Assembly: GCA_022414725.1 (NCBI GenBank)
Contig: CM039466.1
Coordinates: 19,716,970 to 19,780,969 of the forward strand
Direction: 5' to 3'
Length of the DNA stretch: 64,000 nucleotides
Origin: Microglena sp. YARC
Taxonomy: Eukaryota > Chlorophyta > Chlorophyceae > Chlamydomonadales > Chlamydomonadaceae
Part shown: in pieces, positions 24,601 through 36,379 of the stretch
Numbering within the stretch: the stretch's first letter is position 1
How the letters are laid out: every line of letters begins with the position of its first letter
Program-made: the position numbers and the translations under genes
Notes under the pieces: generated by a model
Databases searched by the model: none
The model's input: only the letters and a program-made list of their open reading frames with translations
Told to the model about the DNA's origin: nothing

Positions 24601-27600
24601 GTTAGGTCCGCAATTGAAAAAAGTTAACTTTTTGAACAGACCGCTACCGAACATGATGAGTGCCATCACCAGCAGAAGATTGCCTGGGTTCAGTTTATCA
24701 TGGATTTTTGGCGGGCCTTCTGCAGGGCTTCATGGGGCGGGGCCCTTCTGGGTGGGCTTCTGCGGGGGGCCTTCTGGCGGGCCCTCCTGGGGCGGGCCTT
24801 CTGGGGGGCCTTGTGGCGGGCCTCTGGGGGTGGGAGCCCGGTGTTACCGCCATTTGTCGTGCCGATGTTAGCTATGGACGACCATAGGCATGATCCATCC
24901 ATCCAGTCGCATCCATCCAATCCATCCATGGCCACCTGCAGTCCATCCATCCTACCGTCGACCGTGAGTTGAAGCCCCAACCAACGTCAAGCCAACGGTC
25001 CTCGTAACAACTCGCTTGCGATTGCCTACCGTTCGCTCACTTGGGCTTAGTTCGCTGATCAGTCTCAATTTCTGCCATTGTGATAGCGTTCACAAGATTG
25101 TACTTGATGTGTTTGGTTATAAAAAATAAATTAAACATTATAGTATTTGCGGCCCTCCTAGCGGTCCTTGGTATTTTATGTTGGTTATAACGTTCGTCAT
25201 CGCATGTCAAGCTTAAAGCCTATCTGGTCTACCCCTGGACTGTAACAACATAAAAGAAATAATAATACACTCGTACATTGTGACAGCCCCCATTACCTAG
25301 TGTGTGGACTGTCCTCCCACCGGTCGCAAACGCGTTGCAGTATGCGGGGTGGGTGAGGTCTCCCAGACCTTGAACACCACAGATTCACAGGTCACCCCTC
25401 ACACTTTAACCTAGCATGGCAGTCAAGCTTGACCCTGATAGCACTGTGGTAACCCCTGGCCTCTGTAACCACGATACCGTACATATACATTACTCCCTAT
25501 ATAGTTGGTGGTGGGTTGGCCCAGTGGCAAGTACAGGACTGGCCAGTTGAAGCCTAAGTGGCCCCAGTTGCATAGCCTACAGCTGGCCCCAGTGCATAGC
25601 TTAAACGGCTGGCCCCAGTGGCAGCTACAGGCGCCCCAGTGCAGCTGGCCAGTGGCAAGAAACGTGTAACGGCTTGGGCCCCAGTGCAAGGTACAGGCTG
25701 TGCCAGCAGTGCAAGCTAACGAGCTGGCGGCGGCCGAGACTGGCAAAGTAACATAACGCTCCTCCAGGTCAGTAGCTTAACTAGGTGGCCCCAGTGCAAG
25801 CTAACAGGCTGGCCCTGTGCAAGCTTAACGGAGAGATGCCCCCAGTGCAAGCTAAACGAGGACTGGCCCAGTGCAAAAGCTGGCTGGCCCCAGCTCGCAG
25901 TGGCAAGCCATTGGAAGATAGACAGGCTGGCCCCAGTGCAAGCTACAGCGGCCCCCGCCCAGTGCAAGCTAACAGGCTGGCCCCAGTGGCAAGCTAACGG
26001 CTGGCACCCAGTGCAGAGCTAACAGGCTGGCCCCAGTGCAAACTAACCGGCTGGCCCCAGTGCAGTAACGGCTGCCCAGTGCAAGCTAACAGGCTGGCCC
26101 AGTGAAGCCTAACAGCTGGCCAGTGCAAAGCTAGACCTGGCCCCAGTGCAGCTAACAAGGCTGGCCCACAGGTGCAACTAACCAGGCTGGCCCAGGACTC
26201 GACAGTGCAAGCCTCAGGCTGGCCTGGCATGGTGTGCAACAGGCTGGCCCCAGGTGCAAGCTAACAGGCCTGGCCCAAGTGCAAAAGCATAACAGGCTGG
26301 CACCAAGTGCAAGCTAACAGGCTGGGCACCTAGAGTGCACAGCTAAACAGGCTGGCCCCCAGTGAGCAAGCTAACAGGCGGCCCCAGGCAAACAGCGAGT
26401 GCAAGAACAGGCTGGCCCAGTGCAAGCTAACACGGCTGGCCCCAAGTGCAGCTCAGGCAGTGCTGGCCCAGTGCGGAAGCTAACAGGCTGGCCCGTGCAA
26501 GCTAATACAGGCTGGGCAACCAGTGCAAGCTAACGGCTGACTAGTGCGCAGCTACAACAGGCTGGCCCCGAGTGCAAGCTAACAGGGCTGGTCCCACGTG
26601 CAAGTCACTAGGTCTGGCTCAGTGCAAGCTAACAGCTGGCCCTCCTAGTGCAAAGCTAACAGGCTGGCGCCAAGTGAAGCTAACAGCGCTGGCCCCAGTG
26701 CAAGCAGTTCGCAAAGGCTGGCCCCCTCAATCTCACAGCCATTATGGAGGCTTGAGGGGATTGAAAGGGGCATATCTAAGGTGCTATTGATTTATTTACT
26801 ACCAGTCCTACCTGGCGTGGACGTCCATCACACCACCAAGGGCAAGCGTGGCGGAGCGGTTGCAGGGTGTGAGGTCTCCCGGACCTGATGCCACCACATT
26901 CATAGCAAGTACACCTTCAACTGTTTCTCTCGGCATGCGGTCAAAGGTGCCCCCGAGAGGCCTTCCTCACCCACGGCGGGTCCAAGAAGGACATTGGATG
27001 CCACCAGCACGACCATGCCTGGCCACTCACAGCACACCACTCGTGCGGGTCTTGTGGGGTTGGGTAGACTCACGCCCTTGCCCGTCACGTTGTGTGCACG
27101 GCCTCAAACCATCCTGTCCTCCACTCCAGCAGACCACACCTGGAAGCACGTATGGGATTTATCTACACCTCAGTCCAAGCTTGATACAATTGAATTTGAT
27201 ATTTGTGAAATTTGACACACATTTTGGTGGTGTTGGTGAGGTAGGCCTCCACGCGCTTGCCCGTAACGTCATGCACGGCCTCAAAGATCCTGTCCTCCAC
27301 CTCCAGCAGCCACACCTGCAGCAAGCACGGATGGGATTTCTCTAAACCTTAGACAAGGCTTTGACATACTCAATTTATAATTGTGATAGACACACTTGTT
27401 GGTGTAGGTGGGGTAGGCTCTCCACTTCTTGCAGTCACGCCGTGCACCGCCTCAAAACATCCTGTCCTCCGCCTCCAGCAGCCGTACACAAGGCTGCAAT
27501 GACATGTATGGGTTTCTCTAAAACTCTAGCCTGCAAGCTTGATATAACTTGATGATCTGAGAGGGTGTGAAATGACACCCACACGCTACAGGTCTTGGTG

Positions 27601-29089
27601 GGGTAGACCTCCACACCCTTGCCCGTCACGTCGTGCACGGCCTCAAACATTCCTGACCTCGCCTCCAGCAGCCACACTGCAGCAAGCACTCATGGGATTT
27701 CTCTACACCCTCAGCCAAGCTTGATATAACTGAATCTGAAAAGGTGTGAAATGACCCCACTCGCTGCGGGTCTTGGTGGGGTAGGCCCTCCACGCCGCTT
27801 GCCCAGTCACGTCAGCACGGCCTCAAACATCCTGTCCTCCACCTCCAGCAGCCACACCTGCAGCAAGCACTCATGGGATTTCTCTACACCTCAGTCTAAG
27901 CTTGATATAACTGAATCTGAAAGGTGTGAAATGACACCCACTCGCTGCGGGTCTTGGTGGGGTAGACCTCCAACCTTGCCCGTCTTCGTCGTGCTCGGCC
28001 TCAAACATCTGTCCTCCACGGCTCCACCTCCAGTAGCCACACCTGCAGCAAGCTCTGATAGGATTTCTCTACACCTCAGTCTAAGCTTGGTATAATTGAA
28101 TTTGATATGTGTGAAATGACACACTTGTCCTGGGCGGTGTTGACGACGGTCAAGGAAGGAAGGGACCACCTCTTTCTCCACACTGGTCACACTGGACACA
28201 CACACAAAGCAAGGTCCCAACGAACACACAAAACAAAGTCCCAGCACAAACACACAAACAAAGTCCCAAAACAAAGCCCCACCTTCACTGATCCCTTGGC
28301 CTGGCTGTGTTCGAACGACGTCTTGAAAAGGAACCACCCTCTTTCTCCACACTGGTCACACTGGACACACACACAAAGCAAGGTCCCAACGAACACACAA
28401 AACAAAGTCCCAGCACAAAACACAACAAAGTCCCAAAACAAAGCCCCACCTCACTTGATCCCTTGTTCCTGGGCGGTGTTGACGACGGTCTTAAGAGGAA
28501 GGAAGGACCACCTCTTCTCCACAATGGTCACACTGGACACACACACAAAGCAAGGTCCCAACGAACACACAAAACAAAGTCCCAGCACACACACAAAACA
28601 AAGCCCACCTCCACGGTATCCCTTGGCTGGGCTGTGTTGACGACAGTCTTGAAAGGAACCACCTCTTTCTCCACACTAGTCATGCCTTGCACAATGAGAT
28701 TGTGGAACTCCAGGCGGTGGATACCCTCGAAGCACTTGCGCAGGTGGGGCTGAACACGGGTGGGGTCCTTAGTCTCTGATAAGATCTCCAGCATTTCGTC
28801 GTTTGGACAGGAAAGAAGAACCTGGGGGGTAGGAGGGGGGGGGGGGGGGGGGGGGGGCGGTTTTAAAACAATGTGGCATCGCAGGTGGGGCTGCACAAGG
28901 GTGGGGTCCTTAGACTCCGACAAGATCTGCAGCATTTCGTCATTGGGACAAGGAAGAAGAACCTGGGGGGGAAGAGGGGGGGTAAGGGTGTGTGTATGTT
29001 TATATGTGTGGGTGTGTGGGTGGGGTGTGTGGGTAGGGAGGGTGTTTGTGTGTGGGTGTGTGGTGTGTGGGTGTGTGTGTGTGTGGTGT

Positions 29090-29152
<63 letters not shown>

Positions 29153-32100
29153 AAGGGCTTTATGAAGGTTATACAAACAATGTGGGCATCGCAGGTGGGC
29201 AGCTGAACACGGGTGGGGTCCTTAGTCTCCGATATAAATCTGCAGCAATTTGTCGTTGGACAGGGAGAAGAACCTGGGGAATTGCCCAGGATAAATGCGG
29301 GTTGGAAGCAATGGGGGTTAATAAACGAGTCCTAGTCTGCGCCGCAAGCGTCGCGGAAAGTTGGCGGAGAGTATTGCTATCGGGGAACGAACAGGTGGCA
29401 ACGGAATGAAGCGGACCGAAGCCAGTTAGATAGGAGATGGTTGGCTGACGTGCCAGGCTTTGTCTCGCTTGTTGGATGGACAGACAGACAGACGGACACC
29501 GGGGTGGAATCTGAGTTGCTCAGAAGGGGGAGCTCTGCCAAAAAACGTAAAGATCAATCACATATGAATATGAAGATCAATCTACTATGAATATATTAAA
29601 CAATCACATATGAATATATTAAACAATCATATATGAATATAAAGATCAATCTACTATAAATATAAAGATGAATTAAATATGAATATAAAGATCAATCTGC
29701 TATGAATATAAAGATCAATCACATATGAATATATTAAACAATCACATATGAATATAAAGATCAATCACATATGAATATAAAGAATCAATTCCACGTGAAT
29801 ATAAGATCAATCACATATGAATATAAAGATCAATCTACTATGAATATATTAAACAATCACATATGAATATAAAGATCAAGCTACTACGAATATAAAGAAC
29901 AATCACATATGAATATAAATATCAATCTACTATGAATATAAAGATCAATCACATATGAATATAAAGATCAATCTACTATGAATATATTAAACAATCACAT
30001 ATGAATATAAAGATCAAGCTACTACGAATATAAAGAACAATCACATCTGAATATAAAGATCAATCACATATGTATATAAAGATCAATCAACTATGAATAT
30101 AACGATCAATCACATCTGAATAAAGAGCCAATCAACTATGAATATAAACGAGTTTGATGCAGCGTCGCCAGCGACGCTAAAAATTGGCAGAGAGTGATCG
30201 CGAGGGAGCGACAGGTGGCAACGGAAGCGAGTTAGTTACGAGACCGTTGGCTGACGTGTCGGGCTTCATCACGGTCAGACGGACGAACGGGCAAATGGGT
30301 AACACTGGTGGGCTCCCGCCCCCGGAAGGGGGGCTCCGCCAAAAACAATCACCATGTGAATACAAAGGCGATCAAACTATGAATGTAACAAGCCAATCAC
30401 CTAGGAAAGAAAGCCTCTTCTTCTCCAGGTAAGCTGCAAGACCCTTTTGGACTCATCCAACAGCTTTGTTCGACTCTTTCAGAGAATCGAGATCGGTCGG
30501 TGTCTTGAGCAAGCGTGGGCACGAGGGGCTTTCCATACATTCCTCCATGACGTGCGCGAAAAGCAGTGTCCACCCGGAGAAACTTGCTGCCCTCTTCAGG
30601 CCATCTGCTTCACAATGTCAGCGGAACGAGAAGATGGGTCCAGGTACAATCCAAGTAGATTGACATGCGATCCACTGGTCAATCAGCTCCTGCACATAGC
30701 ATTTATTTAGGATGGATCAACTAAATATTACAGTCAAGATCAACTATAGATAACAGTCAAGATCAAGTACCTGTAAGTAGCTGAGTGTGTGCTCCCACTG
30801 GTTGCCCTCCTGTCTGAAAGGTTTTCAGTAGGAGGTGGATAACTACATTTACAGTCCAAGATCAACTATAGATAACAGTCAAGATCAAGTACCTGTAAGT
30901 AGCTGAGTGTGTGCTCCCACTTGGTTGCCTCCTCTCTGAAAGGTTTCACGTAGGAGGATGGATCAACTACATATTACTAGGGAACAGCAATGTGATATCA
31001 TGTCATCAATGAATGACGGCCCTGACATGAACTAGGCTTATAAAAAGTTACCATCTATATACAGTATCATATAATGCAATGTGTATGATATCATACTCGC
31101 CTTTGGTCAACATCATATGATATACCGGTCCCTATAGATTACAGTCAACATCATATGATATGCCCGGTCATTTCTATAATCCTCATTCTTATCAGATTAC
31201 AGTCAACATCAGTCACCTGTAGGTAGCTGAGTGTCTGCTCCCACTTGGTTGCCTCCTCTCTGAAAGGCTTCACATAAGGAGGTGATCAACTACTTATTAC
31301 AGTCAAGATCAACTATAGATAACAGTCAAGATCAAGTACCTGTAAGTAGCTGAGTGTCTGCTCCAATCTTGGTGCCTCCTCTCTTGAAAAATGGCTTCAC
31401 ATAGGGAGGTGATCAACTCTTATATACAGTCAAGATCAAACTATATATAACAGTCAAGATCAACTATAGATTACAGTCAAGATCAAGTACTTAAGTAGCT
31501 GAGTGTCTGCTCCCACTTGGTGGCGCTCCCTCTCTGAAAGGCTTCACGTAGGGGGATGAAGAGTTCATGCCAGGATCTCATGGCACTGGTCGTAGCATCA
31601 TTTGGATCTCGTCAGTCTGACCCACCACAGGCAGTGCGGTGTCCTTGTAGGGAATGCAGTGGAACTCTTTATCGTCCCAGTCGAGTTCATCTGGGATCAG
31701 GACCTGCCAGGGGGGGGGAGGGATAATTTCGTAGTAATTAGGGGTGGGGGGTGGGGGTGGGTGGGGGGGGTATGCTTGGTTGTGGCAGTGGTCAAAGGTG
31801 GTGCTTAGTCTGGCCCACCACAGCGGTGCCGTCATGTCCTTGTAGGGGATTGCAGTGGAACTCTTATCGTCCCAGTCGAGCTTCATCTGGGTCAGAAACC
31901 TGCAGGTAGGGGTAGGTGTGGGTGTATGTGGGGGATGATGCTTGGATGAGGCAGTGGTCGAGGTGGTGCTGAGTCTGGCCCACCACGGCGGTGCAAGTGT
32001 CCTTGAAGGGAATGCAGTGGAACTCTTTATCGTCCCAGTCAAGACTTCATCTGGGTCAGGACTTAGGGTAGGGAGGGTGGGGTGGGGTAAGGGGGTGGGG

Positions 32101-35100
32101 GGATGGGGGCTTGTTGAGGCAGTGGTCGAATTCATTGGTGGTGCTCCAGTCTGGCCCACAAACAGTGGTTCCCGCGTCCTATTAGGGGAGCAGTGGAACC
32201 TTTTATCGTTCCCAGTCGAGCTCCATCTGGGTCAGGACCTGCTGGTAGGTAGGGGGTGGGGGGGGGGGGGCGGGCATAGGGGACGAGGTTTATCAAGAGC
32301 GTATTGTTTCAAGATGAGCAAGATCTACTGGACATCATGGTGGGGGGGGGGCGGATGACCCACTTACATACTCATTCCTTATTTGCTCAAGGTAGCGCCT
32401 ATCTTTCGGAGGGAGTGCTCCTTGTTTATTGCACTAGACACATCAGACAGAGCCTCTATGTTGTCTAGCATGCCCCACTGGGCTAGCTGCAGCACTCACT
32501 CACTCACTCACTCACACACTAACGCACGCATATACACACGTACACTCATTAGCTATTCGGCCTACCTTGCGCATTGAGTGCTCCTTGCTTGTTGCACAGG
32601 CTTGCTGAGAGCCTCTATGTTGTCAAGAAAATGCCCACTGGGCTATCTGCAGCACACACACATTCACACACTCACGCACGCATACAAACACACACACGCA
32701 TACACACTCACACTCATTGGCTGTTCGTCCTACCTTGCACAGGGAGTGCTCTTTGCATGCTGCACTAGACACAACAGAGAGAGCCTACATGTTGTCTAGC
32801 ACGCCGAACTGGGCCAGCTGCAGCACTCACACTCTCTCCGTCCACGCTCAGACCACTCAGCCACTCACGCACTCACTCACACACTCACATACAACACTCA
32901 CACTCATTAGCTATTGAGCCTCTCCCTTGCACAGGGTTAGTGCCCCATTGCTTGCTGCACTAGACACATTGGAGAGGGCCTCCATGTTGGCTGTCTACTA
33001 GCCCCACTGGGCTAGCTGCGAGCACTCACTCTCCCACAACGATTACACACTCACTCACACACTCACGCACGCACACAACACAGCGCACACACAAACGCAC
33101 GCATACACACCCACACTCATTGGCTTATTCGGCCTACCTTGCGTAGGGAGTGCTCCTTATGTCTTGCTGCACTAGAACATTGGAGAGAGCCTATCCATGT
33201 TATCTAGCATGCCCCACTGGGCTAGCTGCCAGCACAGTGAACGGCTGCTCCATGTCATGCCTCAATATTAATGGACGCAAAATACTTGCTGCCAGTGGTG
33301 TGCTTGCATCGCCGGCTATGTTGGCGGCCTCGGTGGAACAGGGGCTAGGTTTTATCTTGAAATCGTCCACCACTCTTTTCACCTGAGGGGGCGTGGGTGG
33401 GTGGGTGGGTGGGTGTGGGGTTGGGGTTGGGGACAGTGTTTCGAATCAGTGTTTGTGTTTGTGTTTGTGTTTTGTTTGTGTTTGTGTTTGTGTTGTGTTT
33501 TGTGTTTGTGTTCGTGTTAGTGAAGAGGGGCAGGTTCTTCTTGAAGTCATCGCAAGGTCGGCGGCCTTGGTGAACAGGGGCAGGTTTTTTCTTGAGATTG
33601 TCCACCATCCTCATTCACCTGGGGGGGGGGGGGGGGGGGGGGGGGGTGTGGGGGGGGGGGGGGGGGGGGGGGGGGTGTGTGGGTGTGGTGGGTGGGTGGG
33701 TGGGTGGGTTCAGTGTTTGTGTGTTGTGTTGGTGTTGGTGTTAGTGAAGAGGGGCAGGTTCTTCTTCAAGTCATCCACCATCTCTTTCACCTGGGGTGTG
33801 TGTGAGTGTGGTGTGGGTGTGGGGTGGGGTCAGTGCTGTGTTTGTGTTTGTGTTAGTGCTGTAGTGGTGTGGGTCAGTGTTGGTATATGGTTCTTAAAGT
33901 CGTCCACCATCTCTTTAGCCTGGAGATATAATGGGGGTGTGGGGGAAGTTGTTGGTGTAAGTGTGTGTAGGTGTTAGTGCTGGTGTTGGTGCTGGTGTTT
34001 GTGTAAGTGTTGGTGATAGGGGGAAAGGGGAAGTGCAAGTGTTGGTGTTGATGTCGGTGTAAGTGTATGTGTTGGTGTTGGTGTTAGGGGAAGAGGGCTT
34101 AGGGGAAGTGTTGGTGTAGTGTACGTGTTGGTGTTTGTTGTTAGGAGGAAGGGGAAGTGTAAGTGTTGGAGTTGGTATAAGTGGAAGTGTTGGTGTTGGT
34201 GATAGGGGGAAAGGGGAAGTACAAGTGGTGGTGTAAGTGTAAGTGTTGGTGTTCGAGTTAGGGGGGAAGGGGAAGTGTAAGTGGTGGTGTTGGTGCCGGT
34301 GTTGGTGTTGGTGCTAGGGGGAAAGGAAAAAGGGAAGCGTTGGTGTAAGTGTACGTGTTGGTGTTCGAGTTAGGGGGAAAGGGGAATTGTAAGTGTTGGT
34401 GTTGGTGCCGGTGTTGGTGTTGGTGTTGGTGTTAGGGGGAAAGGGAAAAGGGAAGCGTTGGTGTAAGTGCACGTGTTGATGTTCGAGTTAGGGAGGAAGG
34501 GGAAGTGTAAGTGTTGTTGTTGGTATAAGTGTAAGTGTCGGTGTTAGTGTTAGGGGGAAAGGGAAGTGCAAACGTGTTTGGTTGTAAGTGTAAGTGTAAG
34601 TGTTGGAGTAAGTGTAAGTGAACGTGTGGTGTTGGTCAGCTCTAACACCACTTCCCACCCCACCCCCACCCTCACTCCCACCCTCACCTTGGCCACACCA
34701 CATGTCGCATTACATCTTGCTAATCTTGAACACGCTCTTGAAGTACTTGACTGTGGTGGACTGAATCTCCTTGGCCTCAAGCTCGTCATCCAACACCACT
34801 AACACACCCCCACTCCCACCCTCACTCCCACCTCACCTTGGCCACCACCACATTCGTCGCAGTACATCTTGCTCATCTTGAACACGCTCTTGAAGTTCTC
34901 ATCTGTGTGGACTGAATCTCCTCGGCCTCAAGCTCGTCGTCCACCAACACCACTAACACCACCCCACTCCCACCCTCACTCCCACCCCACCTTGGCCACC
35001 ACCACATCGTCGCGTAACATCTTGCTCATCTTGAACACGCTCTTGAAGTACTTGTCTGTGGTGGACTGAATCTCCTTGGCCTCAAGCTCATCGTCCACCA

Positions 35101-36347
35101 ACACCACTAACACCACCCCCACTCCCACCCTCGCCTTGGCCACCACCACATCGTCGCATTACATCTTGCTAATCTTGAACACGCTCTTGAAGTACTTGTC
35201 TGTGGTGGACTGAATCTCCTTGGCCTCAAGCTCGTCATCCAACACCACTAACACCACCCCCACTCCCACCCTCACTCCCACCCTCACCTTGGCCACCACC
35301 ACATCGTCGCAGTACATCTTGCTCATCTTGAACACGCTCTTGAAGTTCTCATCTGTGGTGGACTGAATCTCCTCGGCCTCAAGCTCGTCGTCCACCAACA
35401 CCACTAACACCACCCCCACTCCCACCCTCACTCCCACCCCCACCTTGGCCACCACCACATCGTCGCGTAACATCTTGCTCATCTTGAACACGCTCTTGAA
35501 GTACTTGTCTGTGGTGGACTGAATCTCCTTGGCCTCAAGCTCATCGTCCACCAACACCACTAACACCACCCCCACTCCCACCCTCGCCTTGGCCACCACC
35601 ACATCGTCGCGGTACATCTTGCTCATCTTGAACACGCTCTTGAAGTACTTGTCTGTGGTGGACTGAATCTCCTCGGCCTCAAGCTCGTCGTCCACCAACA
35701 CCACTAACACCACCCCCACTCCCACCCTCACTCCCACCCTCACCTTGGCCACCACCACATCGTCGCGGTACATCTTGCTTATCTTGAACACGCTCTTGAA
35801 GTACTTGTCTGTGGTGGACTGAATCTCCTCGGCCTCAAGCTCGCCGTCCACCAACACCAACCCTATCACCACTCCCACCCTCACTCCCACCCTCGCTCTG
35901 TTCCTCACTCCCACCCTCACCTTGGCCACCACCACATCGTCACGGTACATCTTGCTCATCTTGAACACGCTCTTGAAGTACACATCCGTGGTGGTATGAA
36001 TCTCCTTGGCCTCAAGCTCGTCATCCACCAACACCAACAACACCAACCCTAACACGACTCCCACCCTCACTCCCACCCTCATACCAACCGCTCACCTTGG
36101 CCACCACCACATCATCGCGGTACATCTTGCTCATCTTGAACACGCTCTTGAAGTACTCATCCGTCGTGGTCTGAATCTCCTCGGCGTCAAGCTCGTCGAT
36201 GGGGCTGTTGAGCCACGAGTGACTCTTGGCCAGCCAGTCATTGAGCGTCGTCCATCCGTTATTGCGGCGCTCGAACTCACGCCGCACATGCTGCAGGCTG
36301 CCAAAGTCGTCCCCCGGCTCCTCCAGCAGAGACTGTTAGTGTTGTTG

Positions 36348-36379
<32 letters not shown>

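Larger units (their letters stand above)
28822..30400 (-). repeat. Intron 17: exon-18 start copies, 62-base G run, AT minisatellite, two dispersed elements
   Basis: Exon-18 start copies lie at 28870-28965 and 29175-29285. A G run of about 62 bases spans 29090-29151, the longest in the window. A 23-bp AT-rich unit (GAATATAAAGATCAATC plus ACATAT or TACTAT) repeats from 29540 to 30150. Direct copies of the dispersed element lie on both sides of it, at 29335-29542 and 30155-30345. Confidence 0.88.

Noticed and set aside
24599..24972. Gly/Pro/Ala-rich reading frames near 24.6-25.0 kb as a small gene
   Set aside because: They come from the expanded GGGCGGGCCTTCTGG hairpin array of dispersed element copy b.
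29335..30345. tRNA-derived SINE call for the dispersed element
   Set aside because: I see no convincing box A/box B pair or tRNA fold; the hairpins at both ends would equally suit a MITE.
8530..33382. Calling the gene a pseudogene because of its frameshifts
   Set aside because: Flanking exons are intact, dynein motifs continue across the frameshifts, and repeat arrays in the same block show the same one-base noise, which fits assembly error.
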